DNA of 64,000 nt from the NCBI GenBank assembly GCA_022478985.1, contig JAKSZP010013641.1:1-64000 (forward strand). Reading direction: 5' to 3'. A model generated the notes under the pieces. That model saw nothing but the letters and a program-made list of their open reading frames with translations. It was not told the origin of the DNA and did no database searches. A program made the translations under genes and the position numbers. Shown here piece after piece: positions 1-10,238 of this stretch (the first letter of the stretch is position 1; each line of letters begins with the position of its first letter). The DNA comes from Massospora cicadina (taxonomy: Eukaryota; Entomophthoromycota; Entomophthoromycetes; Entomophthorales; Entomophthoraceae).

Positions 1-323
1 GGTGGGTCTTGTGCCGCCCTCTCTGGCGCACAGACCCCACCTACCCATAACCAAAGGCCAGCAACCGTGAACCCTGGAGGAGTCATCATCCTCCTTGCCT
101 CTCCCGCCCTTGGGGGTTGCCCCCACAAGACTCACAGTTGCCCCATTGCAACCATCTTGTTTGCCTTGAGGGCCTTCGGTATGTTTATAAACATTTGATT
201 TCATCTCGTCCCTACTAGATCCCCCCTTCTTCTAGTTTCATGGACCATTGTGCCCTTGGCATTCTGGGCTCTCCACTGGGTGCTCACACACCCTGACTGG
301 GAGCCCATTCTAATTCTTATCAG
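1..323. other. Unclassified GC-rich segment interrupting an LTR
   Basis: This stretch is richer in G and C than the LTR sequence that follows and shows no recognisable coding. It opens with a strong hairpin at about 1-41, where GGTGGGTC and GTGC on the left pair with GCAC and GACCCCACC on the right. LTR similarity to the copy at 4416-5047 begins only near 325. The segment therefore probably belongs to something inserted into the 5' LTR, or is unrelated flank. The element type is unknown. Confidence 0.35.
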
Positions 324-324
324 C

Positions 325-422
325 CATTTCCATGACAGATACAATCTTCATGCAGTTTTCTTATTTTATTGAGAAAGTACTGGCCTGTGCAGTTATACAT
401 TGATGCCCCTGCACCAATTACA
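325..422 (+). repeat. 3' part of the 5' LTR of element A1
   Basis: The sequence matches the last ~100 bases of the LTR at 4416-5047: a shared tract with CTTCATRCAGTTT, then TGTGCAGTTATACATTGATGC, ending CCAATTACA. The same terminus occurs, reversed, in element D (41126 and 44210). The LTR start lies upstream of the window or was displaced by the segment at 1-323. A primer-binding site follows after four bases, which supports the call. Confidence 0.65.
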
Positions 423-426
423 CATC

Positions 427-444
427 TGGTGCTCACTATAGGGG
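427..444 (+). promoter_or_regulatory. Primer-binding site of element A1
   Basis: TGGTGCTCACTATAGGGG sits just downstream of an LTR end. It begins with TGG, the complement of a tRNA 3' CCA. Close variants lie beside the LTRs of elements B, C, D, E and G, so this is probably the minus-strand DNA priming site. Confidence 0.7.
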
Positions 445-779
445 CCACTTTCAACACCCTTTCTGCTGTTGTAAAAACACCTGAATAAATCATATCTGAT
501 GATGATTGTTGGAGCAACCCCCATATATCCCATATGATGAACCTAATTATGAAGAGGGTCCATCAAGTTCTAAGCTTATGGGCATAATTGCCAATTCGTT
601 CCAATTTTATGAAGAAATCCTCAGTCTCTGCACTGCCTTAGCATCCTTGCTTTATATATAGATGGGGCAGTTACTTTTGCTGCCTCTTGCAGAAGCTAAA
701 TAATATACAAAGCCTTGTGCAGTCCTAAGGGAAAGAAATTTGAAAGTCAAATTCTCAGTTTGATAAGGCTATTTAGAAA

Positions 780-1551
780 TAGGTGAAGGCTGAGAAATAA
801 ATTATGAGGTAATGGCAGCACTTTGAAAGTGTAGTAAAGCAACTCCTCCAGGACCTTGAAATTGCTACTTGAAAATGCAGACAAGAACATAATCAACTTA
901 ATTTCTCTGATTCTACGACAGAAAATCTTATGGAGGCAGTTGAGGCCAGCTTGCCCAACATATTGACTACTATACCACTATCATCTGCTACTCATAGCCC
1001 TGCTGTGGCTCCTGCCTTTTCTGTTATATTTGGTCCCCAAGACGTCAATACTTATCACTCTAGTAATTCCTTCCAAGTTAAACTGGTCATTTTGACCAAA
1101 TTTGATAGGCGTGGAAATATCCATACTTCATACGTTTATTTAAGATTACCTTAGGAAACACTAATAACTAAACTAAATTGTTCACGATGATGAATTTACT
1201 GGACCCTTATAGTCAAGAGCTAGTATTGTAAAAATAACTGAAGCTAGTATGTCATATCTCAACACCAAGAACATTATTATTTACAACTTTGGCTGGACGG
1301 AACTAATGATAGGATAAAAACCCGCCTTCCTGGCTATTAATTTTTATCTTAGTAAGGAAGTTTTAGCTTAAATCTGACCGCTTTTACTTGTAGGCTCAGG
1401 CTTGTTATGGGATAAAGTTCTAAATCATTATGACGCTCAGGTCGCTTTCCTCCATGCCTGAAAGCCTCAAAAGGAGTTTTATCGTCATGTTGCCCATTTT
1501 AAACGCTAATATTACCATCAAAAAGATTGTAGATTACCTCCGCTACTGCGC
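780..1551 (+). pseudogene. Element A1 gag remnant, first part
   Basis: A decayed retrotransposon gag reading with stops and frame changes. Parts are readable: a WQHF..VVK..LQDL segment near 810-870, an open piece at 930-1154 rich in Ala/Pro/Ser, and a FDRRGNIHT motif near 1100. The same blocks occur in the same order in element D on the opposite strand (43866 down to about 43100, with VEWQHF and a HGNIHT motif). That identifies both as one gag family. Gag proteins coat the RNA and build the particle. The coding is interrupted at 1551 by a 1.5 kb insertion and resumes at 3075. Confidence 0.6.
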
Positions 1552-3074
1552 ATTTTGAGTTTTTAAAGCCCCAAGGGGCTCCTAGTGCAGGCAATTGTTG
1601 CAGGATGAAGGCCTGGGGTACTTCCTCACACCACCCTAGAGCTGCGTGATTCTAAGCACCACTAAAATTGTGAGCCTGACTGCAATTGGGAGTAGCTCAT
1701 GCTGCCCCCTAAACTGACATATACCCGCCCTGTTTAAGTACTGGGCAGCTCGTCTGCACTAGCCAGGACAGGTGATATGCCTTCCATCCCCTTTGCAGGA
1801 GACAAGACCCAATGACCCCCAGGTTTAAGGCCCCCGAGGGGGGAGAAGCTGAAGCGCTCCCCTTTGTCACCTGCTTTTTAGTGGACTTATGCTCTCCAGC
1901 CCCTTTTTGTCCAGGAAGTCTTGGAGTCCTTTTGGAGCAAAATTAAATTTCTTGCATGATCACTTTTGCCACCAGACATCTCTTCCGATCATACTGGCAG
2001 CTAGCTAAACTTCAGGCCAACTTGGCAAACTGTGGCATTTATTGTAGGAAGGTGCACCAAAGCGCAGCCAACAAGGATTGCCTCTCTTGTTCATGGGTCC
2101 GCACTTATGCAACCCCAGCTTGTGGAAAGGCCATCTGAAAGGCACCTTGCCTGACTTGTACCCCCCTTCCTGCCCATATTCTCCCCTCAGGGAGTGGTAG
2201 ACATCCTCAATAACAGGTTATCACAGTCATCAATACCAACCCACACTTCTTTCTGGCCACTACTGTAATGATTGACAATTGTACATGAATCTCATAAAGT
2301 TGGGAATATTGAGATTTGTGTGCGTCAATAGTTGCAATTCCATTATTCCAAGTAGGATTTTCCTATTTGGGTCAATAATGGAATAAGTTTTAAATAAATC
2401 AATTTATTTAATTGGTTGTGCGTTCTGAGGTTCCCCTTCATTTCTCCATCAAGTTGCCTGGATGCCATCAATTCTGGAGGCTTTTGCGCCCCTCATTACC
2501 CACAATTCATTTAGCCTTTTTAGGAAGTATTTCAAAGCAAGGTCAGCTCCGATGGACCTCACTTTGGAATTCTATTCTGACTTCAAGTCTACTCCCAATA
2601 AAGGCTGCTATTCTCTGGACTTGTTTATTTAATTATATTTATTTAAGTGAGGTTGGGGGTGCAGATGGCGGTGCAATGAGGAGGAGGGGAAGGGGTGGAC
2701 GTGCCAGGATCCTTTGATAGTGACCTTGCCCTGGTGAGAGGGGAAGGAGCCAGAGTGGCCTGAGGTGACAGAGGCTGGTTGACTGCACCTCGGCTGGGTG
2801 ACCCCAAGGCGACAGAGGCTGTAGGGATGCACCTCAGCCCAGATGCTCAGCAAGATCATCCATTTGGACAGGACCATTCAGAATTGGTACAGCCACATAT
2901 GGGGGTGGTGGTTTAGGGCTGGTGGTGGGCTGGACCTTGGGAGCCCCATACGTTACAACTAAAGGACCTGACCAACGTGCCTCTTTGTGTTCTGGTGTTA
3001 GCTACTCACCCATGTTTCCACAGGCTTTCCCCAGTTGCACCACATGGAGGCCTCAGCTTACCCTGACTAGCTCG
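1552..3074. mobile_element. Unclassified 1.5 kb insertion within A1 gag
   Basis: The 12 bases CCGCTACTGCGC occur at 1540-1551 and again, exactly, at 3075-3086. Gag similarity to element D stops at the first copy and resumes at the second, where a TFGxPD motif is shared. This is what a target-site duplication around an insertion would look like. The inserted DNA is GC-richer than its host. It holds a small imperfect duplication near 2765-2850 (both units with GACAGAGGCTG and TGCACCTC). Open stretches at 1956-2138 and 2412-2717 resemble nothing I recognise, and no transposase or RT motif is visible. Confidence 0.45.
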
Positions 3075-3591
3075 CCGCTACTGCGCCCTTACTTTTGGCA
3101 CCCCTGATAGAAATCCTCAAGAAAGAATCAATTATTCAATTAGTGGCCTCCACCCCAGATAAGGATTCAGTAAAAGCTCTTTTGGAGTAGAACAGGAATA
3201 TTTTACATCAACTAAAAGTCTGAAGATCCCAGTCAATAATTTAAAAATTATGGAATGATGTCCCAATGCTGGCATTTTAGAGGGGAAAATAAACATTGAG
3301 TTTGCTATGGCCTTGTGGTCACAGGCAAATAATAACTTACTGGATTATCTGAGTCAAGCGGATACTTTTGACGTTTATACATTTACCAGCGTCAATAATC
3401 ACGCTAAATGTAATTATGTTGATATTAGTGTATATAATGTACTGGTGTGGGTAATTGTAGACAGCGGGGCACCCATCAACATTGTTTCTTCAGCATTACT
3501 GAAGAAACTTGAAACTAAGCCTGATATTGACAATTGTAAAAAACATGGTACCGTGGGACCTAGTGCTAATACCTCACTAGGAGCATTTTAG
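3075..3591 (+). pseudogene. Element A1 gag end and retroviral-type aspartic protease
   Basis: After the insertion the reading resumes with the gag-protease linker (TFGTPD). From 3307 an open 94-residue stretch contains the aspartic protease active site IVDSGAPINIVSS near residues 50-62, the Ty3/gypsy form of D-T/S-G. Such proteases cleave the Gag-Pol polyprotein. Element D carries the same DYLSQA and KKLET blocks but with VDSRAP at the active site. The catalytic Asp and Gly look intact here, but upstream gag and downstream pol are broken or missing, so it is not functional as an element. Confidence 0.7.
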
Positions 3592-4415
3592 CTCCTTACC
3601 GCTTGGTTTGGTACAAAAGTGCTGTCTGCTCCTGCCATCATTTTACCACGTTATGACTAAAGCTACTTATAGGTGCCTCTTTCATGAGGAAGTATGGGCT
3701 TAAGCCAGTTTGAAGGTAATACTTTGGAAGTAGTGGGGCAACAAGTTCCATTGTATTATAACTGTAACTCCCCAGATGATGAACTTGGACTGGTGGGCGC
3801 AGTTGCTGAGCATTCCATTGAATCTCCTGAGATTGCTTTGCTGATGACGGATTTTTTTAAGATTGTATTGTAGACTAGAGAACCACATGCATACTGTGCC
3901 TACGCCACTTTCTGTATCTGCAGAGGTCATATCTATCACCCAGGTTGAGCCCACCTCATAATATTCCTTAATTGTGAACGTTGATTCTAATGAGGGATTT
4001 ATTCCCATTGAATATTGTAAAGGTGACCAAAATACCTTAATTTGCTTCAGCGCATCTTGAAGTCCAACAAAATTTTACTCTGCGCTGGGCAAAGGCATAC
4101 TATTAAGCCAGAGCATAAGGTCCTCATTGGAACAGATATAACTTTTCAACTTCCTGAAGGGTTGTATGATAAGATCCTCCCACCAATCTGCCAATCCAAA
4201 AAGGTTCCCTTTGTTACCTCTGGTGCTGTTTATCCCAACCATGGAGAACTTAAGGTCTCTTTGAAACCACCTACTCTTACCCAAAAGCACATCCAAAAGC
4301 ATCAGATAATTATAAATGTGTATGTGCTGCCTGACCTAGCAGTCCATCATTCTAATTACCCTCTATCCCCCTCTCATTTCTGTACTGGAATGTTTGGTCA
4401 AGTGGGTGGAAATGT
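3592..4415 (+). pseudogene. dUTPase-like domain of element A1
   Basis: An open reading from 4042 contains, in order, VLIGTDITFQLPEGLY, a TSGAVYPNHGELKVSL block and VYVLPDL. These fit the dUTPase fold signatures: the P-E-G-x-Y turn, the motif around G-V-I-D-x-x-Y-x-G-E-I-x-V-x-L, and a hydrophobic strand before the C-terminal tail. dUTPase hydrolyses dUTP to dUMP and keeps uracil out of cDNA. The reading runs into the next LTR at 4416, preceded by a purine-rich tract (AAGTGGGTGGAAA). No RT, RNase H or integrase lies between protease and this LTR. Key metal-binding residues are not all visible, so activity is unlikely. Confidence 0.6.
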
Positions 4416-5047
4416 TGTAATTTGGTCTGACCAACCATTCAATTCTTTTAACTATCTTAATGGTATTTTAGACAAGGTTTTGATTCCTTAGGCCTTGATG
4501 CTAAGATTGATCTGTCAAATTAAGTTATGGCGGATTACCTTGACTACACGCCCAAGTTTTTTTAATTAGCTGAATAGCTACTAAACAAGGTTAACCCGCC
4601 TCGTTTACTTTTTAATAGCTACTAAGGGTCAAATCTTTACTACCCCACTGGTGAATATTCCCCAATTCATTGACTCTCAATTTGTAAGGCCTTCCGTCAT
4701 CATAAATTTAACCCTTATTATTATTTTCTCTATTTCCCTGTTGGATTATAAAATAATTGTTAAGGGTTTTTGTCCCCTAAAATGCCAAGCCAATAATTTC
4801 TACCATTTTCTAGAATTAGCATGACTTCTTGATACTCTATAGTAAAGGTTTTTAAGATGGACTTGGAAAATGAGAGGGGATCTTTTTCTGTCACCTAGCT
4901 GATTAAAGCTGCTATAATGAAAACCTTTGATGATAATTTTATCTAACTTCTGTCTTTAGAAATACTTTCTTCATACAGTTTCCCTTATTTTAATTAATAA
5001 CGCACTGACCTATGTAGTTGTACATCAACGCCCCTGTGATGATTACA
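4416..5047 (+). repeat. LTR, second copy in the A chain
   Basis: It begins TGTAATTTGGTCTGACCAAC and ends with GATTACA. The same inverted ends (TGTAATT and AATTACA) bound the LTRs of element D. A purine-rich tract precedes it. The sequence after it (ACAGGAGTCTAACTG) may be a decayed primer-binding site. No matching 5-base duplications flank it, so it is not a clean solo LTR. It probably serves as the junction of two deletion derivatives. Confidence 0.6.
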
Positions 5048-5840
5048 ACAGGAGTCTAACTGATCTTGAAAAGAACACTTTAGAAAACTAGTATAATCCC
5101 ATCTGCAATTTTACATCTAGAAATATAAGGACCCAGAGCCTCATAATCAAGTATTTGTTAACCTGGCATATAAAAATGGCATTGTTTCAATCAGTTATAA
5201 ATGTATCAGTGGCATACCAGGCAATTAATCAACCAGGTCTTAGAGTTAAAGTTTATTATGGTAAGGGCTAATTTGAATTTTAAACATAACGGTGGTCCAT
5301 CAAATTTTAGATGAATCAAAATTCATCTAAACTTCCTTGGGAGTTATATGGTAATATATTTTTGGCATTTTGCTAATCTACTTTGAAACATGTCACTGAG
5401 CTTGGGTTTATCCTTATAGAATATGGCAAAATCCAGGTGCTTTTAGCTAATTTGTAGCTATATTCTAATCCAAATTGAGTGACACTAGATTATTGCTTTT
5501 TTGCAGATTTACCAGTTTATGAGATACAAAGTATCCATGTTTTTGATAATATGGATAAAGTTTAGCATGATGATAATAAATGCTAATGGGGTGTTCCCTG
5601 GTATCTCAGAAAAGTCTCTCTAGTTTAACTTAACACAAAAAGGACCAAGTGATGCCCCTATATTAGAATTATAGTGTTATTTGCTCTGGGATAATTTGAT
5701 TTTGGTTGTACACAAGACGTGTTAAAGCATAATTTTACCAGTATATATCTAATAATTAATCTTCACCCTCTTAGACAAATAAAGGCAGCCAATGAAGTTA
5801 TCACAAAGATTTTAAACAGCTGGTGCAACTGAAATGCTAG
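5048..5840 (+). other. Decayed internal sequence before A2 reverse transcriptase
   Basis: No gag, protease or dUTPase motif could be found in this stretch, although the pol motifs that follow would predict them. A near-perfect hairpin occurs at 5306-5331 (TTTAGATGAAT, loop CAAA, ATTCATCTAAA). The sequence is AT-rich and without long open frames. Confidence 0.4.
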
Positions 5841-6560
5841 TACCCTCCAAGAGTTCTTGGGCATCCCTGGTATTGACCATCATAAAGAAGGATGGATCAA
5901 GTTACATGGTGATTGACTATAGGAACCTGAACAACAATATAAGAGATTTTATATCTTATACCATGCATTGAGGTGTTATACCGCTTAGGCAGCATGCAAT
6001 ACTTTTCATTCATAGAGTTAATTTCTTGCTTCTGGAAGATCAAACTGCCAAAAGATGAACAGAAGAAGTGCGCCATTATTACTATTTAGGTCCTTTACCA
6101 ACCCACTTGGATGCCACATGGTTCGTGCAATGCCCCCAAGGCCTTTCAGTGGTCCATGACAAAATCTTAGGTGATCTAAAAATCTTTCATTTATAGTTTA
6201 TTTGGAGGATACAAACGGTTTCCCCAAAAAGAATAATGATTAGCTTCAACTCTTGAAGTAAGATTTTTACCACATGGGCAAGGCTGATCTTTAAGATTAA
6301 ACAACATATTTGAACTTTTTCCAATAACAACCTGAACATCTGGGGTTTCCCAATGACAAGAAGGGCTTACATCCCCAGACAGCAAAGATTGAGGCCTATA
6401 AAAAATTGTGTGGCTGAAAAGAAAGAGGGACATTCAGGTGTTCTCTAAAATGAGTGTTTATTACCGCCAGTTTGACAAAACTTTAGTTTAATAGGTGAGC
6501 CCTTTTTTCACCTCATAAAAAATGGTGTACAGTTTTAGTGGATATTAAATTAACAGTTAA
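5841..6560 (+). pseudogene. Element A2 reverse transcriptase remnant
   Basis: Readable Ty3/gypsy RT blocks appear in shifting frames. The first is IIKKDGSSYMVIDYRNLN near 5880-5940, the fingers motif ending in D-Y-R. Then a block around 6080-6180 corresponds to the F-x-P-x-G-L-x-N-A-P region, much decayed. The catalytic box at 6196-6210 reads VYLED instead of Y-L-D-D, so the first catalytic Asp has become Glu. Many stops confirm a pseudogene. This would have copied the element RNA into DNA. Confidence 0.65.
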
Positions 6561-7000
6561 CCTTTGACAAATTGAGACTTTGCCTCACCAGAGCACAAAT
6601 ATACAAGTACCCTAATTTTGATAAACCGTCTGTTATTCAAACAGATGCAACCTTTAACGCCATTGGTCAGTGTTACCACAAATTGTCATTGAGGGATTCA
6701 GGCACCAAATGGTTTACTATAGTCAAAGCTTTGGACGAGCACAAACAAAACTACACTATATTAGAAAAAATACCTGCCCATCATCTACACATGTAAGCAT
6801 TTAGGTATATGCTAAGGTGTGCGCTTCAGAGTAGTAACCAACCACGCCTCACTTTGGTGGTTACAAGCCTTTAAGGTGCCGGAAGGGCAGCTGAACTGAT
6901 GAGCTATAGAACTATAGGCCTACAACCTTGTAGTCTGGCACTGGCCCATTCTGAAACACCAAAATGCTACTGTATCTCTTGGTTGCCCACCATGGCCTGA
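6561..7000 (+). pseudogene. Element A2 RNase H remnant
   Basis: An open 74-residue stretch from 6572 contains YPNFDKPSVIQTDATFNAIG, the Ty3/gypsy RNase H start in which the D of the D-A-S/T motif is catalytic. It is followed by a Y-x-x-x-E-K-E/I-like block (YTILEKI). Downstream sequence continues the domain with stops. RNase H removes the RNA strand during reverse transcription. Confidence 0.6.
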
Positions 7001-7084
7001 CATCTGATTTTACTAATGAATCTTTATCAAAGATGTTAAGCCATTAATATGTAATTAACCCAAGGAAGTTGAATGCACGTTGGA

Positions 7085-8275
7085 AAAGCTGAGGTATAAC
7101 TTTATTATAAAGGAGGTACTGTACAAGATTATTGACAGACATCATGTTTAATTCCAAGGCCCACCTAGTGGATAGACTTGATTGTTGGCGGTCATAAGGT
7201 GACAGGGCACAGCAATATAGTAAAACACTTGAACAGTCAAAACAACACTACTGTTGGTAATTGATGCCTTTTAATATCCATAAGACTCCTAACTCTTGTA
7301 AGGGATGCCAAGATGAATCCTTTTACCAGAAAACACCTACTATCAGTTTAAACCTTATATCGCTTGGCACGCTCTCCTGATCAAAATTTTAGCCCAATGC
7401 CAACACTTGTGGGCAATTTAATTATATGATCATGACCATCAATCAACTCACTAAGTGGGTGAAGGCCAAAGCAGTCAAGGATATGTGATCTACAACAACG
7501 GTTATTTTTATTTTAGAAGACATACCTTATAAACACGAAACCCATATCTTATTATAATCAATAATTTGACTAAAATGATCTCATATTATTCTTAAACCTA
7601 ATGTTGTGATGAGCATATAAGGGGTATTGTCTATGCCATATCATTCTGTGACCAACGGCACCATGGAACAAGAAATGTTACTCTCATTGGCTTTCTATAG
7701 AAGTTGATCACTGAAAACATCCTGATGGAACCTTTCCTTGCCCTCCGCCATGTTTGCATATGATATTGCCTACACTTGGTGATAAGGTGCTCACCATTTC
7801 AAATATCTATATGGGTAAACATCCCGCGCTACCCCAAATTTATACTATTGTGCTATTGAATGGCATATAGCTTACTAAATACCTTAAAAGCTCATGCAGA
7901 CATTAATCCAGCTATAGAAAGAATCATACAAAGAGCGCTGGCTTAAAAGATCAAGTCTCAAAAGAGCAATAATAAAGATAAACGGACCTTAACTACCTTT
8001 TCCATAGGGAACTGGTTCTTTTTTGTAATATTAATGGCTTTGGATGGACTAGTAAATTGGTTACGTTTGAAAAGGACCTTTTGAGGTTATTGAGAAGAAA
8101 TCTTCCATAGTCTACACTTTAGAAGATCCTTTTAGAGGCTACCTTATAAGAGTTCATACTAAGTTCCTGAAGAAGTACTAGTAAAGTTCAGGCCATTTGG
8201 CCATGGTTTCTCTTTAAACTAGTTTGCTCCTACTCAATTTTGTTCCATGATGTTTGGTTAAAATGGGATAAATGT
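7085..8275 (+). pseudogene. Element A2 integrase remnant
   Basis: The core begins near 7430 with TINQLTKWVKAKAVKD, equivalent to the I-D-H-x-T-K-W-V-E block. The catalytic Asp is now Asn (codon AAT at 7441-7443, after a C). The second catalytic region near 7550 is decayed. The third, YHSVTNGTMEQE near 7637-7675, keeps the catalytic Glu. The C-terminal GPF motif, GPFEVIEKKSSIVYTLEDP, lies near 8080-8140. Integrase would insert the cDNA. A run ending AATGGGATAAATG before 8276 is the likely polypurine tract. Confidence 0.65.
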
Positions 8276-9102
8276 TGTGATTTGTCTTGATCACCCATTT
8301 AAACATATCATTTATTACTTACCCTTGTATCTAACTAATTATTAGAATGAGGTCATAATCAGCTTGTATCTATGCCAACGCTAATCTGCCATTTATTGAG
8401 CACCATCACTGATTATGGGTAGTATCAAAACTTTAATTAATACCTTGCCATCTCACCGGTGCTAAACCCCAAATCATCAATATAATTTGATCTACCTCAC
8501 CCCTGTGGCCATGGACAATCAGATTGCAATCTTTATCATTATTACTCCCCTTGCTGCACCTCAGCTGAAGATGTGTTGTGATAGCTGACTTTTAAGCTTG
8601 ACCTTGCCCTGCATCGGCATAAATCGGTTCCCAATAGTGCTTTTATTACCTTGGCTCATTGTCCCTGTATTACTGGTATCTGGTGGGTTGCTAATTGTTG
8701 TAATTAACTTAAGACCTAGGCATTCCTTTCCCTGACGTTTCCAAATACTTTGCAACTAGTCAGAAAATCTTAAGCGCAGCTCTGGTAACATTCACCTTCA
8801 CCAATAGGAACCCTGGGAGTGAGAGTAACCTATCTGGATGGGATCTTCATCTGGGAACGGGTTCCTTGTTCTTCTAATAGCTTTCTGAAGCCTATCACAA
8901 CAAAGGCTACCAACCGCGAGCTCCATAGCCACAGTTGGTACCAGATACTATGTTGGGCTTTTAATTTTAGGTTAACAAAAACCTGCTCTTGATAGCAAGG
9001 TTATATTTTGTTTTTTCAAGGTCACTGCTTTCAAACTGTACCTTTTTATGGAGCACAACATGACCTGTGCCTTAGAATACTGATGCCACTGCGCCAATTT
9101 CA
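8276..9102 (+). repeat. LTR, third copy in the A chain
   Basis: It starts TGTGATTTGTCTTGATCACC, resembling the LTR start at 4416. It ends CTGTGCC..GATGCC..CCAATTTCA, resembling the ends at 422 and 5047. It is about 190 bases longer than the 4416 copy and more diverged. It follows the integrase GPF block, as expected for a 3' LTR of the A2 element. Confidence 0.5.
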
Positions 9103-10238
9103 ACGGAGTGTATTTGGATAGTAGATCAGTTCAAAAAGTAATTTTAATTTATCAATCTTATTAATCTTTATAGGATATATCTCCATAACATATAACTTTG
9201 ATTATAGAATTTTTCATAGGGTTGGATGATTTAATCAAAGCACTAACTACCTACCATAGTAAAAGTTTAATTTTGCCTCTTACGGGGTCATGATACCAAG
9301 CTATAGACTCCTATCTGTGTTGTTTAAGCTAATCGTGCAGAAATCCATACCAGGTTAATTATGATGTAACAGAGTTTCAAGGTATCCAATGTTGGAGAGG
9401 GTTTCTATTGGCACAGTTGGCCCCAGTCAGGGTTTACATCTGTCTTTATCCGTATTTAGATAGTGCTTTTCCATGGTTGGGTCGGCCTCCAATAGATATA
9501 AAGGGTGTTGGTTACCCCTAACCAACCTTAATAATTCGGATCTCAAGGTTTACCCTAAGCTTTCATAGAATCTCTCAATCAATGCTGCCCCCTTATAACA
9601 AACAGAATGGGGTATTAGTTGGTTACCCCTTTCACTGATTTTCAAAAAAATCCTTTATTTTTTGGCCCTAAATTTAGCAAGGATTGCAAAGCCAACGTTT
9701 ACACCTCTTTAATTATTTTAAGCCTAGTCTGTAACATAAATGGTCAGTAAACTTTGAAATGAAAATATATAACCCTTATTTTTTGGACAAATATATGCGT
9801 TTTTAGATTTATATAAGCCCCCATTTTTTGGACGCATATGTATGGAAGATCATTAAAAAGGGTTAAAGGCCTAGGGTGGTAAAGAGGGTACGCTGCAACT
9901 CGAAAAGTTGATAAATGGGATAAAAGTTTCAAGTACTAAAATAGATACTTTTTAGGGTGGGAGAAGAGGTAGGTGGAAGCTAGATTTATAAAAATCTAAA
10001 GGTTTGAGGGTGAGGATCCAACGGGGGATTTAACTTTAAAATTTGGTTCGGGTGGGCGCGGATGCTAGGTTCGATCGATCAATTGGCGGGATACCATTTT
10101 TACCGTATAATGCTAGAGCTGAAGTTGAATCCAAGATCAAAACCAATTTTGGGGTTGGAATGAAACTGAACCAAAAAAAGCGATGGCAAAATCAGTGGTA
10201 TATAAGCAGCAGAGCAATGGATTTTAATGGTTAGCTTA
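9103..10238. other. AT-rich spacer downstream of the NRPS-like gene
   Basis: No gene is supported here. The first ~300 bases may be a further gag leader of the A family, but similarity is weak. Near 9776-9832 the motif ATTTTTTGGAC recurs about 50 bases apart. At 10029-10045 TTAACTTTAAAATTTGG nearly matches the SINE target site at 13864-13880, on the other side of the neighbouring gene. The 3' untranslated region and poly(A) site of the NRPS-like gene should lie just below 10239. Confidence 0.4.
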
